DNA from: Gloeophyllum trabeum ATCC 11539
Taxonomy: Eukaryota > Basidiomycota > Agaricomycetes > Gloeophyllales > Gloeophyllaceae
NCBI RefSeq assembly: GCF_000344685.1
Contig: NW_006920418.1
Span: 591,020 to 646,123, forward strand
Length of the DNA stretch: 55,104 bases
Direction of reading: 5' to 3'
The notes below the pieces were generated by a model. That model did no database searches and had not been told where the DNA came from. It saw nothing but the letters and a program-made list of their open reading frames with translations. Numbering within the stretch: the first letter of the stretch is position 1; each line of letters opens with the position of its first letter. The position numbers were made by a program, and so were the translations under genes. This document shows positions 35,699 to 45,700 of the stretch, piece after piece.

Positions 35699-37430
35699 TT
35701 ATGTAGCGCTGCCGAAGATCTGGTACCGTCTGCAGATGCTCGGCCCGATCTCGTCGTACTGCGCCTTGGTGTGGCAGGCGGTGTAGAAGCCGGGCTATAG
35801 AGCGAGCAGTTAGCACAGCGTGTGTGGTATGTAAAGAGAGGCATGACTCACGAGGTCCGCGAGGAGGGAGCCACCGAACCATACGGCGTATCTATGATAT
35901 GCGAGGAGTTAGAGAAAAGGTCAAATGGAGAGGAGAGCACCAACCGTTGACGTTTGTGAGAGATAACTTCGACGTCGACGCCAGAAGACTAAGAAACAGT
36001 CTGTCAGTAATCGGGTAGCCGAGAACCGATAATACCAGCGCACCTTCTGTGCGCTCCCGCTAGCCCGTGCGCTCGCTTCCAATCGCTGATCGACGAGGTG
36101 TTTCAGGTCGCGCTTCAGGCGCTGGCCAAAGTGCTGGAACATTGTTGACCCGCCAGAAAGCACGATGTTCTGGGAATGAGAGCGCATGTCAGAGAGCGAG
36201 GCAACAAACGGACAGTGTACAAAAGGGTGACCTTGTACAGCCCTCGCCGGACGTCGATGGGGGACTGTTGAATGACGCCGTCGACGATCTCGGGTAGGGG
36301 CGTCAGGAAGTCTGAGGAATAGATCTCGGGGTTGAAGAAGATCTCGGGGGCGAGGAAGCGTTCGTATCCGACGTCTAGGGAGTATTTCTACACGACCAGT
36401 TAATTAGTCTAACGACGCACGAGAGAAGGGGAACCGCCTGCTCACCCGTCCAGTCACGCTATGCTCGCCCTCGTACCGCTCAAAGTACTTGTATGGCTCC
36501 GCATCATACTTCCTGAACTCCCTCACGATATCCTGGCACACATAGCTGTAGTTTTCCTTCACCTTCCCGGCCACGCGCAGCTGGTCCTCGGGCGGGACGT
36601 TCGCCATCTCGCCGCGCTCGCGCATGAGGTTGAGCACGAACTGCGTGATGTCGCGGCCGGCGATGGGGATGTGCTTGATGGCGCTGCCGATGACGTACCC
36701 CTCGGCGCAGGGGATGACGTGCGTGACGCCGTCGCCCGAGTCGATAACGGTGCCCGTGAGCGTGCGGTCGGTGACGTTCTTGGACGACCAGGACGCGGCG
36801 AGCGCGAGCACGGCCTGCACCGCGATGTAGAGCCCCTTGATGTTGAACGACTCGAAGAAGATCTCGGCGGTCTGCTCGCGGTTCTCAGGGGGGTTTAGTG
36901 GCGGCTCTGTCTGTGCGGGTGTGAGGTAGAGTACCATGCGAGGAAGCGGGACTCACGAGGAGGAAATAGTGGTCCTCAGGCTCCGCCCTCAGATACTTGA
37001 AGATGACCTGCTCCCAGTACCTCTCCATGTAGTCCCAGTTATCAATCATGCCGTGCCGGATGGGGTAGTGCACGGTGTACCCGGGCGTCTTCGCGTTCGC
37101 GAGTGCTTCATCCCCGATGAAGAAGTCCAAGTCCTCGACCCCGCGCTTGGACGCGAGATGGCCTGGCTTGGAGGGTACCGAGGGACCTCTGCTCGCCTGT
37201 GCTGCAGGGCCGCGCGTTGCAATTGCGGTCGGGAATACGCTGAAGCTGGCGTCAATATCGCGCGCGATCCTGGGCTCTTTCGAGCTACGTACAAAGATGG
37301 ATCAGAGTTGCCCGCGAAACTGCACAAGACGGAGAGGTCAGAGACATCGCAAACGCAGCATTGCAGGTACTCACCCAATTTTTGAAAATCCTGTTCCATT
37401 ATCGCAAATAATCGGTGCCAGGACAGACAT
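35699..37430 (-). CDS. ARP3: actin-related protein 3 (Arp2/3 complex)
   Basis: Arp3 is a subunit of the Arp2/3 complex that nucleates branched actin filaments at endocytic patches. The start [20 protein letters not shown] at 37430 carries the phosphate-1 loop of the actin fold, followed by [18 protein letters not shown] across a short exon. Further conserved segments are [120 protein letters not shown] and the C-terminal [20 protein letters not shown]. The protein ends RYQIFGSAT. About eight exons are inferred, and the length fits the family at roughly 430 aa. Identity as Arp3 rather than actin or Arp2 rests on the insertions after HYFLL and on the C-terminus. Confidence 0.95.
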
Positions 37431-38167
37431 AGCGGGCAGCAAACAAGTATACTGGTATTCGGATAGATTATTGCCCCAGTGCAGCTAAGTATTACAGCCG
37501 GTGGCTACGGCGAAGCAGTCAATTGGGCGTGTTTGGCAACGCCTTGCGTTTTCAACAAGGCCAAACAACCGCTCGACTATTAGACTCAAGACGCCACCAT
37601 CGCGGCCAGTGATCATGACAGTCACCGGCATTGACGTCCGCGGTTCGTGATGCATGGGCTGCTTTTCAGAAAGTAAGAACGTTCAAGAGGCGTACCACTT
37701 TGGCAGTCACTGCTGCGGGCCCTGCAATCTTTATTCTCGGACAGTTGGACCTGCATTATGGAACGAGTATGAGGTGATGAGTTAACTGGCTTAACAAGCG
37801 TCATAGCAAAGATCCATGTCAGTGGCTTTTGAAGCCATGCAGCGTTTCCTCCATTTCTCTCTTTCAGATCCGAAACACCGATGCCGACGAACTACGTGCG
37901 GGCTTGTGTCAGGTGCTGAAAAACCGCTCTCGATATCGGCCTGGACGTTCGGTGAGAAGCAGTAAAGTGAGCAACCTTAGGGAGCCATGTTCTGGCCGCA
38001 CGAACGAGTGCGAAGACTCCCGGCAACGCCTGCACAGAGGTGAAATGCTATGAGATGCTATATGACGTGCATTGGTCGAGAAACCGTACTATGCTATTAT
38101 AAAACATGCGCAGTAGCTATCATGCCCTCGTAGTTCATTCAATCCACAAGCCTTCAAAACGACCGTC
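37431..38167. other. intergenic spacer upstream of NmrA-like gene
   Basis: This 740-bp stretch lies between divergent ARP3 and the NmrA-like gene. A segment near 37858-37930 (ctctctttcagatccgaaac and following) resembles one at 39592-39665 on the other side of the NmrA-like gene. No gene is supported. Confidence 0.45.
38098..38104 (+). promoter_or_regulatory. TATA box of the NmrA-like gene
   Basis: TATAAAA sits 70 nt before the ATG at 38168. Confidence 0.6.
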
Positions 38168-39220
38168 ATGTCTTCAGCCAAACTACAGAACGTCGCCATA
38201 TTCGGGGCAACTGGCAACATCGGCCAGCACATCTTCCGAGCCCTCGCCAACCCCCAGCTGCCCTCGTACAAGCCCAACATCACAGTATTCCTCCGCCCCG
38301 GCACCACCCAATCGAAAAAGGCGTCCTTTCCCTCCTCTGTCCGCATCCTCGAAGCCGACCCCTCCGATCGCGCGCAGCTGGCACAGGCCCTGCGCGGGAT
38401 CGACGTGGTCATCAGCGTCCTCAGCGGTCCCGGCATAGACGCGCAGCGTGATCTCTTAGAGGCCGCCGTGGAAGCAGGCGTGAAGCGCTTCTACCCCAGC
38501 GAATGGGGCTTCCACAACGTCTACCGCAAACCCGGTGACGAGTGGGGACACATCCATCCCGTCAGTGATAGTCTCGCATTACCCTCTGACACTCGTGACA
38601 TCTCATTCCTTCTTCGAGCACCTTAGTTATGGGACCAGAAAGCCCGCTTCGCCGACTGGCTGGTGCGCCACCCCGCCGTTGAGTCAGGCCGGATCACGTA
38701 CACCATCATCGGCAACGGCGACTTCTACGACCAGGAGTGGGAGTACATCTGGTGCGCGTGGGCGCAGGACCCCGCGCGCGTCGGGCCGCAGTATAAGATG
38801 TACATCCTTGGCGACGCCAACGCGAAGGTGGACTGGTCGAGCCTCGACGACGTCGCCAATTTCGCGGTCGCGACCCTCGCGAGACCAGAGGATTCGTGCA
38901 ATCGCACGCTAAACTTCCCGAGCGACACCGTCAGCCAGGTGAGGATTGCGCAGATGCTGGAGGAGTATAGCGGTAAACCCGTCGAGCGGGTGCACGTACC
39001 GATGGAGGAGGTGCATCGGGTGATCGAGGACCCCAGCAGAGCGCCCAAAGAGGTCGCTGAGAGCAGCAAGATTCCGGTGCAATTCTGGTACACCGTGAAG
39101 GGCTGCCAGGGGATGGGGATCGGATACCGCCCGGCCGAGTTCAACCATCATGAGGCTTGGCCGGAAGTAAAGAGAACGAGCATTGAGGAATACTTCAAGA
39201 GGAAGTTTGACCGCTCGTGA
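38168..39220 (+). CDS. NmrA-like / isoflavone-reductase-like NAD(P)-binding protein
   Basis: This is an atypical short-chain dehydrogenase with a Rossmann fold. Two exons (38168-38560 and 38627-39220) give 328 aa. The nucleotide-binding loop is IFGATGNIGQHIFRAL near the N-terminus. SVRILEADPSDRAQLAQALR and IDVVISVLSGPGIDAQRDLL follow, then EAGVKRFYPSEWGF, where the family places its catalytic-pocket region. Later parts are ITYTIIGNGDFYDQEWEYIW, a substrate-pocket segment DWSSLDDVANFAVATLA and a C-terminal EEYFKRKF. Members act as oxidoreductases or as redox-sensing regulators; sequence alone cannot decide which. There is no secretion signal. The strong TATA box suggests regulated expression. 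Confidence 0.88.
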
Positions 39221-40127
39221 ACGTAGTGCGGCACCTGTGACATTGCAGGATCGTGTCAGAGAGTAGTAAAATGAGAGACGGCAGGTCGAATCCGCTCATA
39301 GTCTCTGACTACCGGCTAACCCTCCCGAGCTAGCCGTTCTGTCCTTCGCCTTGGCAAGCCATATCAGCATAATCCAGTCGCTCACGGTCAGTAGCTTTTC
39401 TCACCTCTAGTAGTACAGTCGACTCTGTCTTAACCCATACCTGTCATAACCCATAACCTGTAATAACCCATAGGTTTTTGGCTTCCACCAACATGGTAGA
39501 TAGTAAAAACCCATAAGTCTGCCGTATCCCATAGCTTTTTGGAGGGGCCTGCAGATGAGCCACCTCAATTCAGCACTGTGTATATACTTTCTCTCTTTCA
39601 GATCAGAACACCAATACCTTCGCACTAAGCTGCAGCGGGCCTGTGTCAGCTTCAAAAAAGCTTGGATGAGCAACAGAGGTAACCGAGTCGAGAAGGGTCA
39701 TCTATGTCGCGCATGTCGTACTTTCATAGGACAGTGTAGAAGGCTGACTTTTCCCCGAAGAGCGTGTTTGCTGTCCAGACCAATGAGTCCTTAGGGGGGC
39801 AGCAGTCTGCCAGCAAAGTAGCAAGTTCAAGACGTCGGCCAAGCTAACCCGCCCTCCTTGAGATGATACGCCATCGCTTGCAAGGAGAGAGCTTTAACCA
39901 AGCCTTAGCGCGCTGGCGTTCTCCACATTCTTGAAGAAGATAATATATGTACTATCTGAGCGGATTGTGAATTACCACTGGAGAGGAACAAACCGTTCGG
40001 ACGCCACACTTGATAATGCCACACCAAGTCAATTTGCTGACGTCATCCATAATCGCCGGGCAAGCTGTGGCTGTGGCTGAACCGGACTTCCAACTCTGTT
40101 ATATTTCATCTCACCTGCAGGAGTGGA
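39221..40127. other. AT-richer intergenic region with short repeats
   Basis: This 900-bp spacer contains the CCCATA-type repeat cluster listed separately and a segment similar to one upstream of the NmrA-like gene. No coding region is supported. An 87-codon minus frame at 39407-39673 is formed by the repeat. Confidence 0.5.
39431..39540. repeat. imperfect CCCATA short-repeat cluster
   Basis: The word (T/A)AACCCATA appears four times, three of them in a tandem of about 16-17 nt units (taacccatacctgtca, taacccataacctgtaa, taacccatagg). A second pair, cccataggtttttgg and cccatagctttttgg, closes the cluster. The function is unknown. Confidence 0.6.
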
Positions 40128-41584
40128 ATGGCGCCGGTCAACAAAGCCAAGGCTGCAGGCGTCAGCGCAAGCTCTTTCCTCGACCTCAAGGCCGAGCTCG
40201 CCAAACATGAGGAACAGTCTTCCAAGACCAAAGGACCGCGAAACACTCCCGTCTTTGCCGGGCCATCCAAGGTGCGGTCGGCATTTAATTGATCCATTTT
40301 ATAGCTTACCGTGTTCTTCAGAAACCATCGGCATGGCTCAAAAACAACAAGGGCGTCAAAGCACGCGCACAGAAGGACGTGATTGAGCTCGAGGCCGTGA
40401 GCAAGCCGACCCTCGAGAAGGCGCGCGCCGTGCTCGAGCGCAAGGCGAAGATATACGAGCAACTACGCAAGGGCAAGTCGGGTGGTCTGAGCGACAAGCA
40501 GTACGAGGCGCTCTTGGTCGACGTGCGTTTGGTGCTTTCTTAGAGCTACTACGAGCATGCTGACCTGCTATTCCGGCTAGTTCGATCAGGATGCGCCGAA
40601 TGCGTACGAGTCCGACTCAGACGACGTCGACGAGTCTCTCAGTGTCCCGAAGGCGCCGCAGGCGGAGGAGGATGACCCGATCGTGGAGTATGAGGACGAG
40701 TTTGGGCGGATCAGGACGGCGCGCAAGTCCGAGGTGCCCCGCCATCTAGCACCTCCCGAGCCTGGCGCCATCGAAGAGATACTGGGCGACGAGTGCGTGC
40801 AATCAGCTATAGTCCTCTCTTTCCTGGTCCACTGACGCAACTTTCCATTCCTTAGCTCCGATGTAATATGTAAGTAACATCCCCTCCCTCCAGCTAAACT
40901 CATCCTCACACCCCGCCAGACAACCCGGTGAACCACTTTCCGACCTACGAGCCCTCCGCCGAGCGCATCACACAGATCCAAGAATCCCTCGCCGACGATG
41001 CCAACCCGCTCAACATCCACTACGACGCGTCCGCGGAGGTGCGCGCCAAGGGCGCCGCGTTCTACCAGTTCTCCGCGGACGAGGAAACGCGTGCGCGCCA
41101 GATGGACGAGCTGCGCCGCGCGCGCGAGGAGACGGAGCGCGTGCGCAGGGAGGCGGGCGCACTGGACGTGCGCGCCGGCGAGGTGGAGGGGATGCGCGGG
41201 GGCGAACATGAGGACGCCCTGGGGGAGAGCAAGGCGGTGATGAAGAGCCGCGCGATGGAGAAGAGGAAGAGGGAACTCGAGGAGCGCCGGCGGCTGGTCG
41301 ACGCGAAGAGGAGGAAGGTGAAGGGCGGCGCGGACGGGTCCGCCGATATCGCGAGTGCACCTGCTGCAGCTCCGCAGTTCAAGATGGGCGGAGAAACACA
41401 CTCCTCATCGCCTACACCGGATGGTAGTGACCCGCTCGCCGCGCAGAAAGCGCAGGTCCGACCAGCGGTGCCGCCTGCAATGGGAAAGGAAGTAACGAGG
41501 TCAACAGTCAACACGACACCTGTCAATCCGGCGGACGCTTTCCTCGCCCAGTTGGAAAGGGATATGCTGCACCACAGATCTTGA
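40128..41584 (+). CDS. CCDC174: CCDC174-like coiled-coil nuclear protein
   Basis: Five exons (40128-40271, 40322-40522, 40581-40792, 40856-40869, 40920-41584) total exactly 411 aa. The family call rests on three conserved blocks. The first is an N-terminal SSFLDLKAELAKHEEQ with AWLKNNKGVKARAQKDV. The second is the signature IVEYEDEFGRIRTARKSEVP. The third is NPLNIHYDASAEVRAKGAAF followed by YQFSADEE. A charged coiled-coil stretch follows (AREETERVRREAGAL, MEKRKRELEERRRLVDAKRR). The C-terminal tail is disordered and ends LERDMLHHRS. CCDC174 proteins are nuclear and associated with exon-junction or spliceosomal factors in animals; the fungal role is inferred. Exon 4 is only 14 nt. Confidence 0.88.
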
Positions 41585-41919
41585 TAATGAGATTGGACAT
41601 ACCTCCTTCGACTTGCCACCCCGCCAGATCTGGGACAACCTGGCGCTCTCTCGCACTGACAACCACGTTGCGGCTACGCTTGTCACAGCCAATGCGCCAT
41701 ACCAGACAAGGTCATCCAATTAATACCTCCAGCTCTACGCCTGCAACGTCCGAGAATTCTGGGAGACCAGCTCAATAATACAATATCCGGATCAAGCATA
41801 ATCAGTACACGAGCATGCAGCATAACGTCGGGCCGTTCATGAGCAATCCTCGCGCAGCATCTCGAACCTCCGTACTCTGTCAGCTCCCCAATCAATATCC
41901 CTCGTTCCCTCGACAAATT
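41585..41919. other. short spacer between convergent genes
   Basis: This 335-bp spacer holds the 3' flanks of the CCDC174-like (+) and orphan membrane-protein (-) genes. No other feature was seen. Confidence 0.5.
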
Positions 41920-42668
41920 CTAGCCATGGCTGATCAATACTGGAATCTCCAAGCGTGCCGGAATGCGCTCACCTTTCCCTGCCCAAGCGATCTTCACCGT
42001 ATGCTTCCCGGGCGGTATCTCGATGACACCCGCGCTGAAACGCTCCTGGAGACACCTCCTCAGGTCTTCGCCACAGTCCACGGCCTTGTCGAGCGTGAAT
42101 TCCGTCGTCACTCCTCTCGACTGCCCGTCAACGAAGAGCTCCAGTTGCATGTCCCGTTTGTCAATGTCTACGACACTGAGGCGGTGCGGCCTGCGAGACT
42201 TGTACGTGTATTCGATCGGTCGCGGTTTACCGTCGGGCCCGGGCCGAATGGTCTCCGCATGCCATGGGTCGAACGCGGTGAGCGGCTGTCTGCAGACGGC
42301 ATCTTGAGGTGTCCTCTCGAACCAGTTGGGCATATGTATCGAGGGCATGCGCAGTCTTGGCAATGAAGGCATATGAACTTGAGGTACAGCCGGCGTGACT
42401 TTCATGAATAGAATGGATACGCCTAGCCTACCGGTCAAAAGACGGTTTAGGCACTGCAGGCGTGCACTAACCTAGGATAATGAATAGGATCACGACCACT
42501 TTCAGGGTCAGCTTGATCCTGTGGACGATGTGTTGCCACCATTCGGACTTCTCCCGCATGCTCTGAGGCTCTTTCCACCTAATGGGGGGTTTGTACACGC
42601 TGTGTGATCGTGAGTTTAACGCCGTCGGAAAGATATAGAGAGGCTAATGCGTACCCATCGAACTTCAT
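41920..42668 (-). CDS. single-span membrane protein of unknown function
   Basis: Three exons are inferred on the minus strand. A 14-nt first exon (42655-42668, MKFDG) joins an exon encoding VYKPPIRWKEPQSMREKSEW and a hydrophobic span IKLTLKVVVILFIILG. The third exon encodes PAVPQVHMPSLPRLRMPSIH followed by a larger soluble domain. That domain includes PIEYTYKSRRPHRLSVVDID, DMQLELFVDGQSRGVTTEFT, CLQERFSAGVIEIPPGKHTV and ARLEIPVLISHG. The beta-rich C-terminal pattern with the IPPGKHTVKI turn suggests an immunoglobulin-like or PEGA-like sandwich, which is inference only. A type II membrane topology is likely. No family name is recognised. The start lies about 50 nt from the predicted stop of the upstream Ppo-like gene. 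Confidence 0.7.
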
Positions 42669-42715
42669 ACGTCAAGGTCCGTTAGCGTACCCTAGTCCAT
42701 TGCGCAGAAACAGCA

Positions 42716-45700
42716 CTACTCACCTTCACAATAAGTGACCGGAGTGGGGTTCCTCTGCGGACCAGAGAGCGCTGTTTCTGCCACGGTATTGTGTAAGCCA
42801 TATATGTATGGTAATGCGCGGCGCGGAACATACTCCACCAGTCCCTCCCCCTGTGAGACGACCGCCTTCACCGACCCTGAGGTTCTCCATGCGGAAGATA
42901 GCTTTGAACAACTGTCGAAGGACGACGTGTCTGAGGCTAATTTCTCTCAAGCTGTACAGCAACGGCGTACCTCTGGAAGAACCTGACAGACAGGACCGAG
43001 GATTAGCAGATCACTACGAGTCGAATTGTGACAACTAACCCCATCGACCAGGCTGATGGCTGGGCATTTATGAAACCCCAAACCATGAATATAAGGATTA
43101 GGACGGTGCGGATTGATGCGCATGTCATTTGTCTGCAGTCCAACTTGGATTAGCGCACCATCATGGACAGGCTGGCAAGATCAGACGAACTGCCACCAGC
43201 TGTGCTGCGAAGTTGGCGAAGACTCGGTCGCCATTGTAGACTACTACCTCGGGATACCCATCTCCTTGAGCAATGGTTTCGCCACCGTCGGGTAGCCCGC
43301 GAGCAACTCGGAAGAGCCCCGGGGGCAACGCCAATCCTGCGCGTAACATCAGCAAATGAGGATGTAGTATGGAAGAATATGACGAACTCTGTGCTTCCCG
43401 GATGAAGCCCATAATCTTGCGATTATTGTCACTCGTCGGCTCGGCTTTCGAAATCCGAATAATCTCTTCCTTCTCATCTCTGCCTCCGTGAATGAGATAG
43501 AACTCGACGGCCCGAGCGCATACTGGAAATCAAGTCAAGCAACTACTTAGGTATAGGAGGTACAAGTGAAATACCTTCTGTCATCATAACGGACATGATG
43601 CAGAGCCCCAGTATGTTGGCTGCGATACGAGTACTTCGGAACTTCTCCTCAAGTTCTCGCAGGCGCAGCGAGCGCCTTAGCTGGTCCCGGTGGCTCAAGG
43701 TCTGCGTCTCTGGTAATGGTTTCCAGCATTCATCGCGGAACAGCTCCAGCATCTTAAGATCTGCAGTGTTCCGAATGGCGTCCCAGCCTGCAAAATGTCG
43801 CAACGTATCCCGGTGCTTCATGGCGAGCCTGCTTAAGAAAGGTGTGGGAGACAGCTTTCCGACCGGAAGGCCGCTGGCCTCCTTATAGACTCGAGCTATG
43901 CGCTCACTCAGGGTCTGTGGCCTGTTGAGGTCAAGTCCACCTGAGACAATAGATCCCTCACCTCTTCGGAGGTCGCCAGAGTTTTCTCGACTGTCTTTGC
44001 TATGTCGTCCATGAGCCGTCTACTCTTTTTTAAAGCTCTGGCACGAGCAGTCCATGCTTGATCAGGCTCATTAAACTCAAAGACATAGCTGGGAAAACCG
44101 AGAGTCTGAGCTTCGTTATGCCGTGTCGCGGGTGGACAGTACTCACGCATATAGCTCTCGAAATGTCTCGAATATTTCGCTTGGGCTTGCGGGATCTTTT
44201 GCTCGTACATCGTACTATAAGGGGGTATAAGAAACGGTGGGTACCAATTGAAGCTGTGACTCGCCATAGCATTGCAAATCCATCGCGAGCAAGTTGCTTC
44301 GATCACGTCTTTCACGACGTCGACTGAACCTTCCCTGTCGACTGAACCTTCCCTGGTAGTTCATTGTCAGAGCCAACACTCTGCCCCAAGGGCTAGGACC
44401 AGTGCAATGCACGCACTTCGCCAGGATGAGTTCATCTGCTGTCCGAGCGAAATATTCCGCATATTTTGATAATATCCCTTTGTCAGGAAGGAGGGCATGC
44501 AGAATCTGTGTGGTTTGGAGGAAAGACGAAATGTCAGTGTGGTTGGAACACTGGTTAAGCAAGGAGCCTCACCATGAGCTCATCGGCATCGTGCCTAAAT
44601 AAGGTACAGAAGTCAAAGAGTGAGGGGCGATGAGGAAACACTACTTACAGCTTCTTCGTATCGAAGCCCAAGAGGAACCTAGACATCATCATCAATTAAA
44701 GGAATCACAGTTATCCTGAAGTACTGACCCATAACCACCGAGAAGCGCCTTCAGGTTATGACTGTAACAACTGGCATAGTTTTCAGGATTATTTAAGACT
44801 TGACTAATAGCCCCTTTCGTCTTAAGGATTTTCGTTCCGCACGGCCTCGCTCGGTTGTACTGCTCATTGAGAACTTTAAGCGCATTTTGACCTGGGCCTT
44901 GGGCGGTAAATGGAAAGAGGGTATAAGTATTGTCGTAGGGATAGTTTTGCGGTAAAGTCCTGGAGAGAACTAGGGTAACCTCCAGTCAGCATAAACTAAA
45001 GTGATACAGTGTATAATACCTTTAGGAAGAAGAGCACCAAACGATCCAATGTCCGACTTTCCGAAGCATTCGTTGTACCCCCACTCGGTCAAGACTTCTC
45101 CTGTTACGATCAGCCATTTCGTACGTAAGTCATAGTCTTGAGCCAACACTTACTCGTATACTCAGAATTGCAAGGGTCTGCACGAATGGCACCAACCTGG
45201 GGAACAGTCATTATGCAGCGCAGAGTACGCTGATCAAGCACACAAACCAGATCAACCAACAGTCCGAAAGTCTATAAATGATCCCTCAGTAACAACCTCT
45301 GGAACCGGGATCGGCAAACTCACGGTTGTATACCCGAGACCAAATCCTGTACCAGGGGAGGAGTCTTCGGCTTGTAAACCAGGCTATTGAGGAAAGCGCA
45401 AGTAAGAGCAGAGTCAGGATTGGAGGGAGACATCATTACATAGAGTTCTAGGTTCTTAATATCACCGTACAGGGTTCTGGCAGCATCGGCAATACCAGGC
45501 GCACCGCTCCATTCCTCGAAGTTACTCAGAGCTTCATTCTGTCATTCAGAGTAATCCAAACCAGAGAACATTGAAAGATGCCCACCCTTGAGACCTAAAG
45601 ATTCCCTGAATTGATTGAAGGTACACATCTTCCACCTTCTTGATTGTTCCATTGCTACGAGCTCGAAAATTCGCATGCACTGGGATATTCCGCGGGCTCG

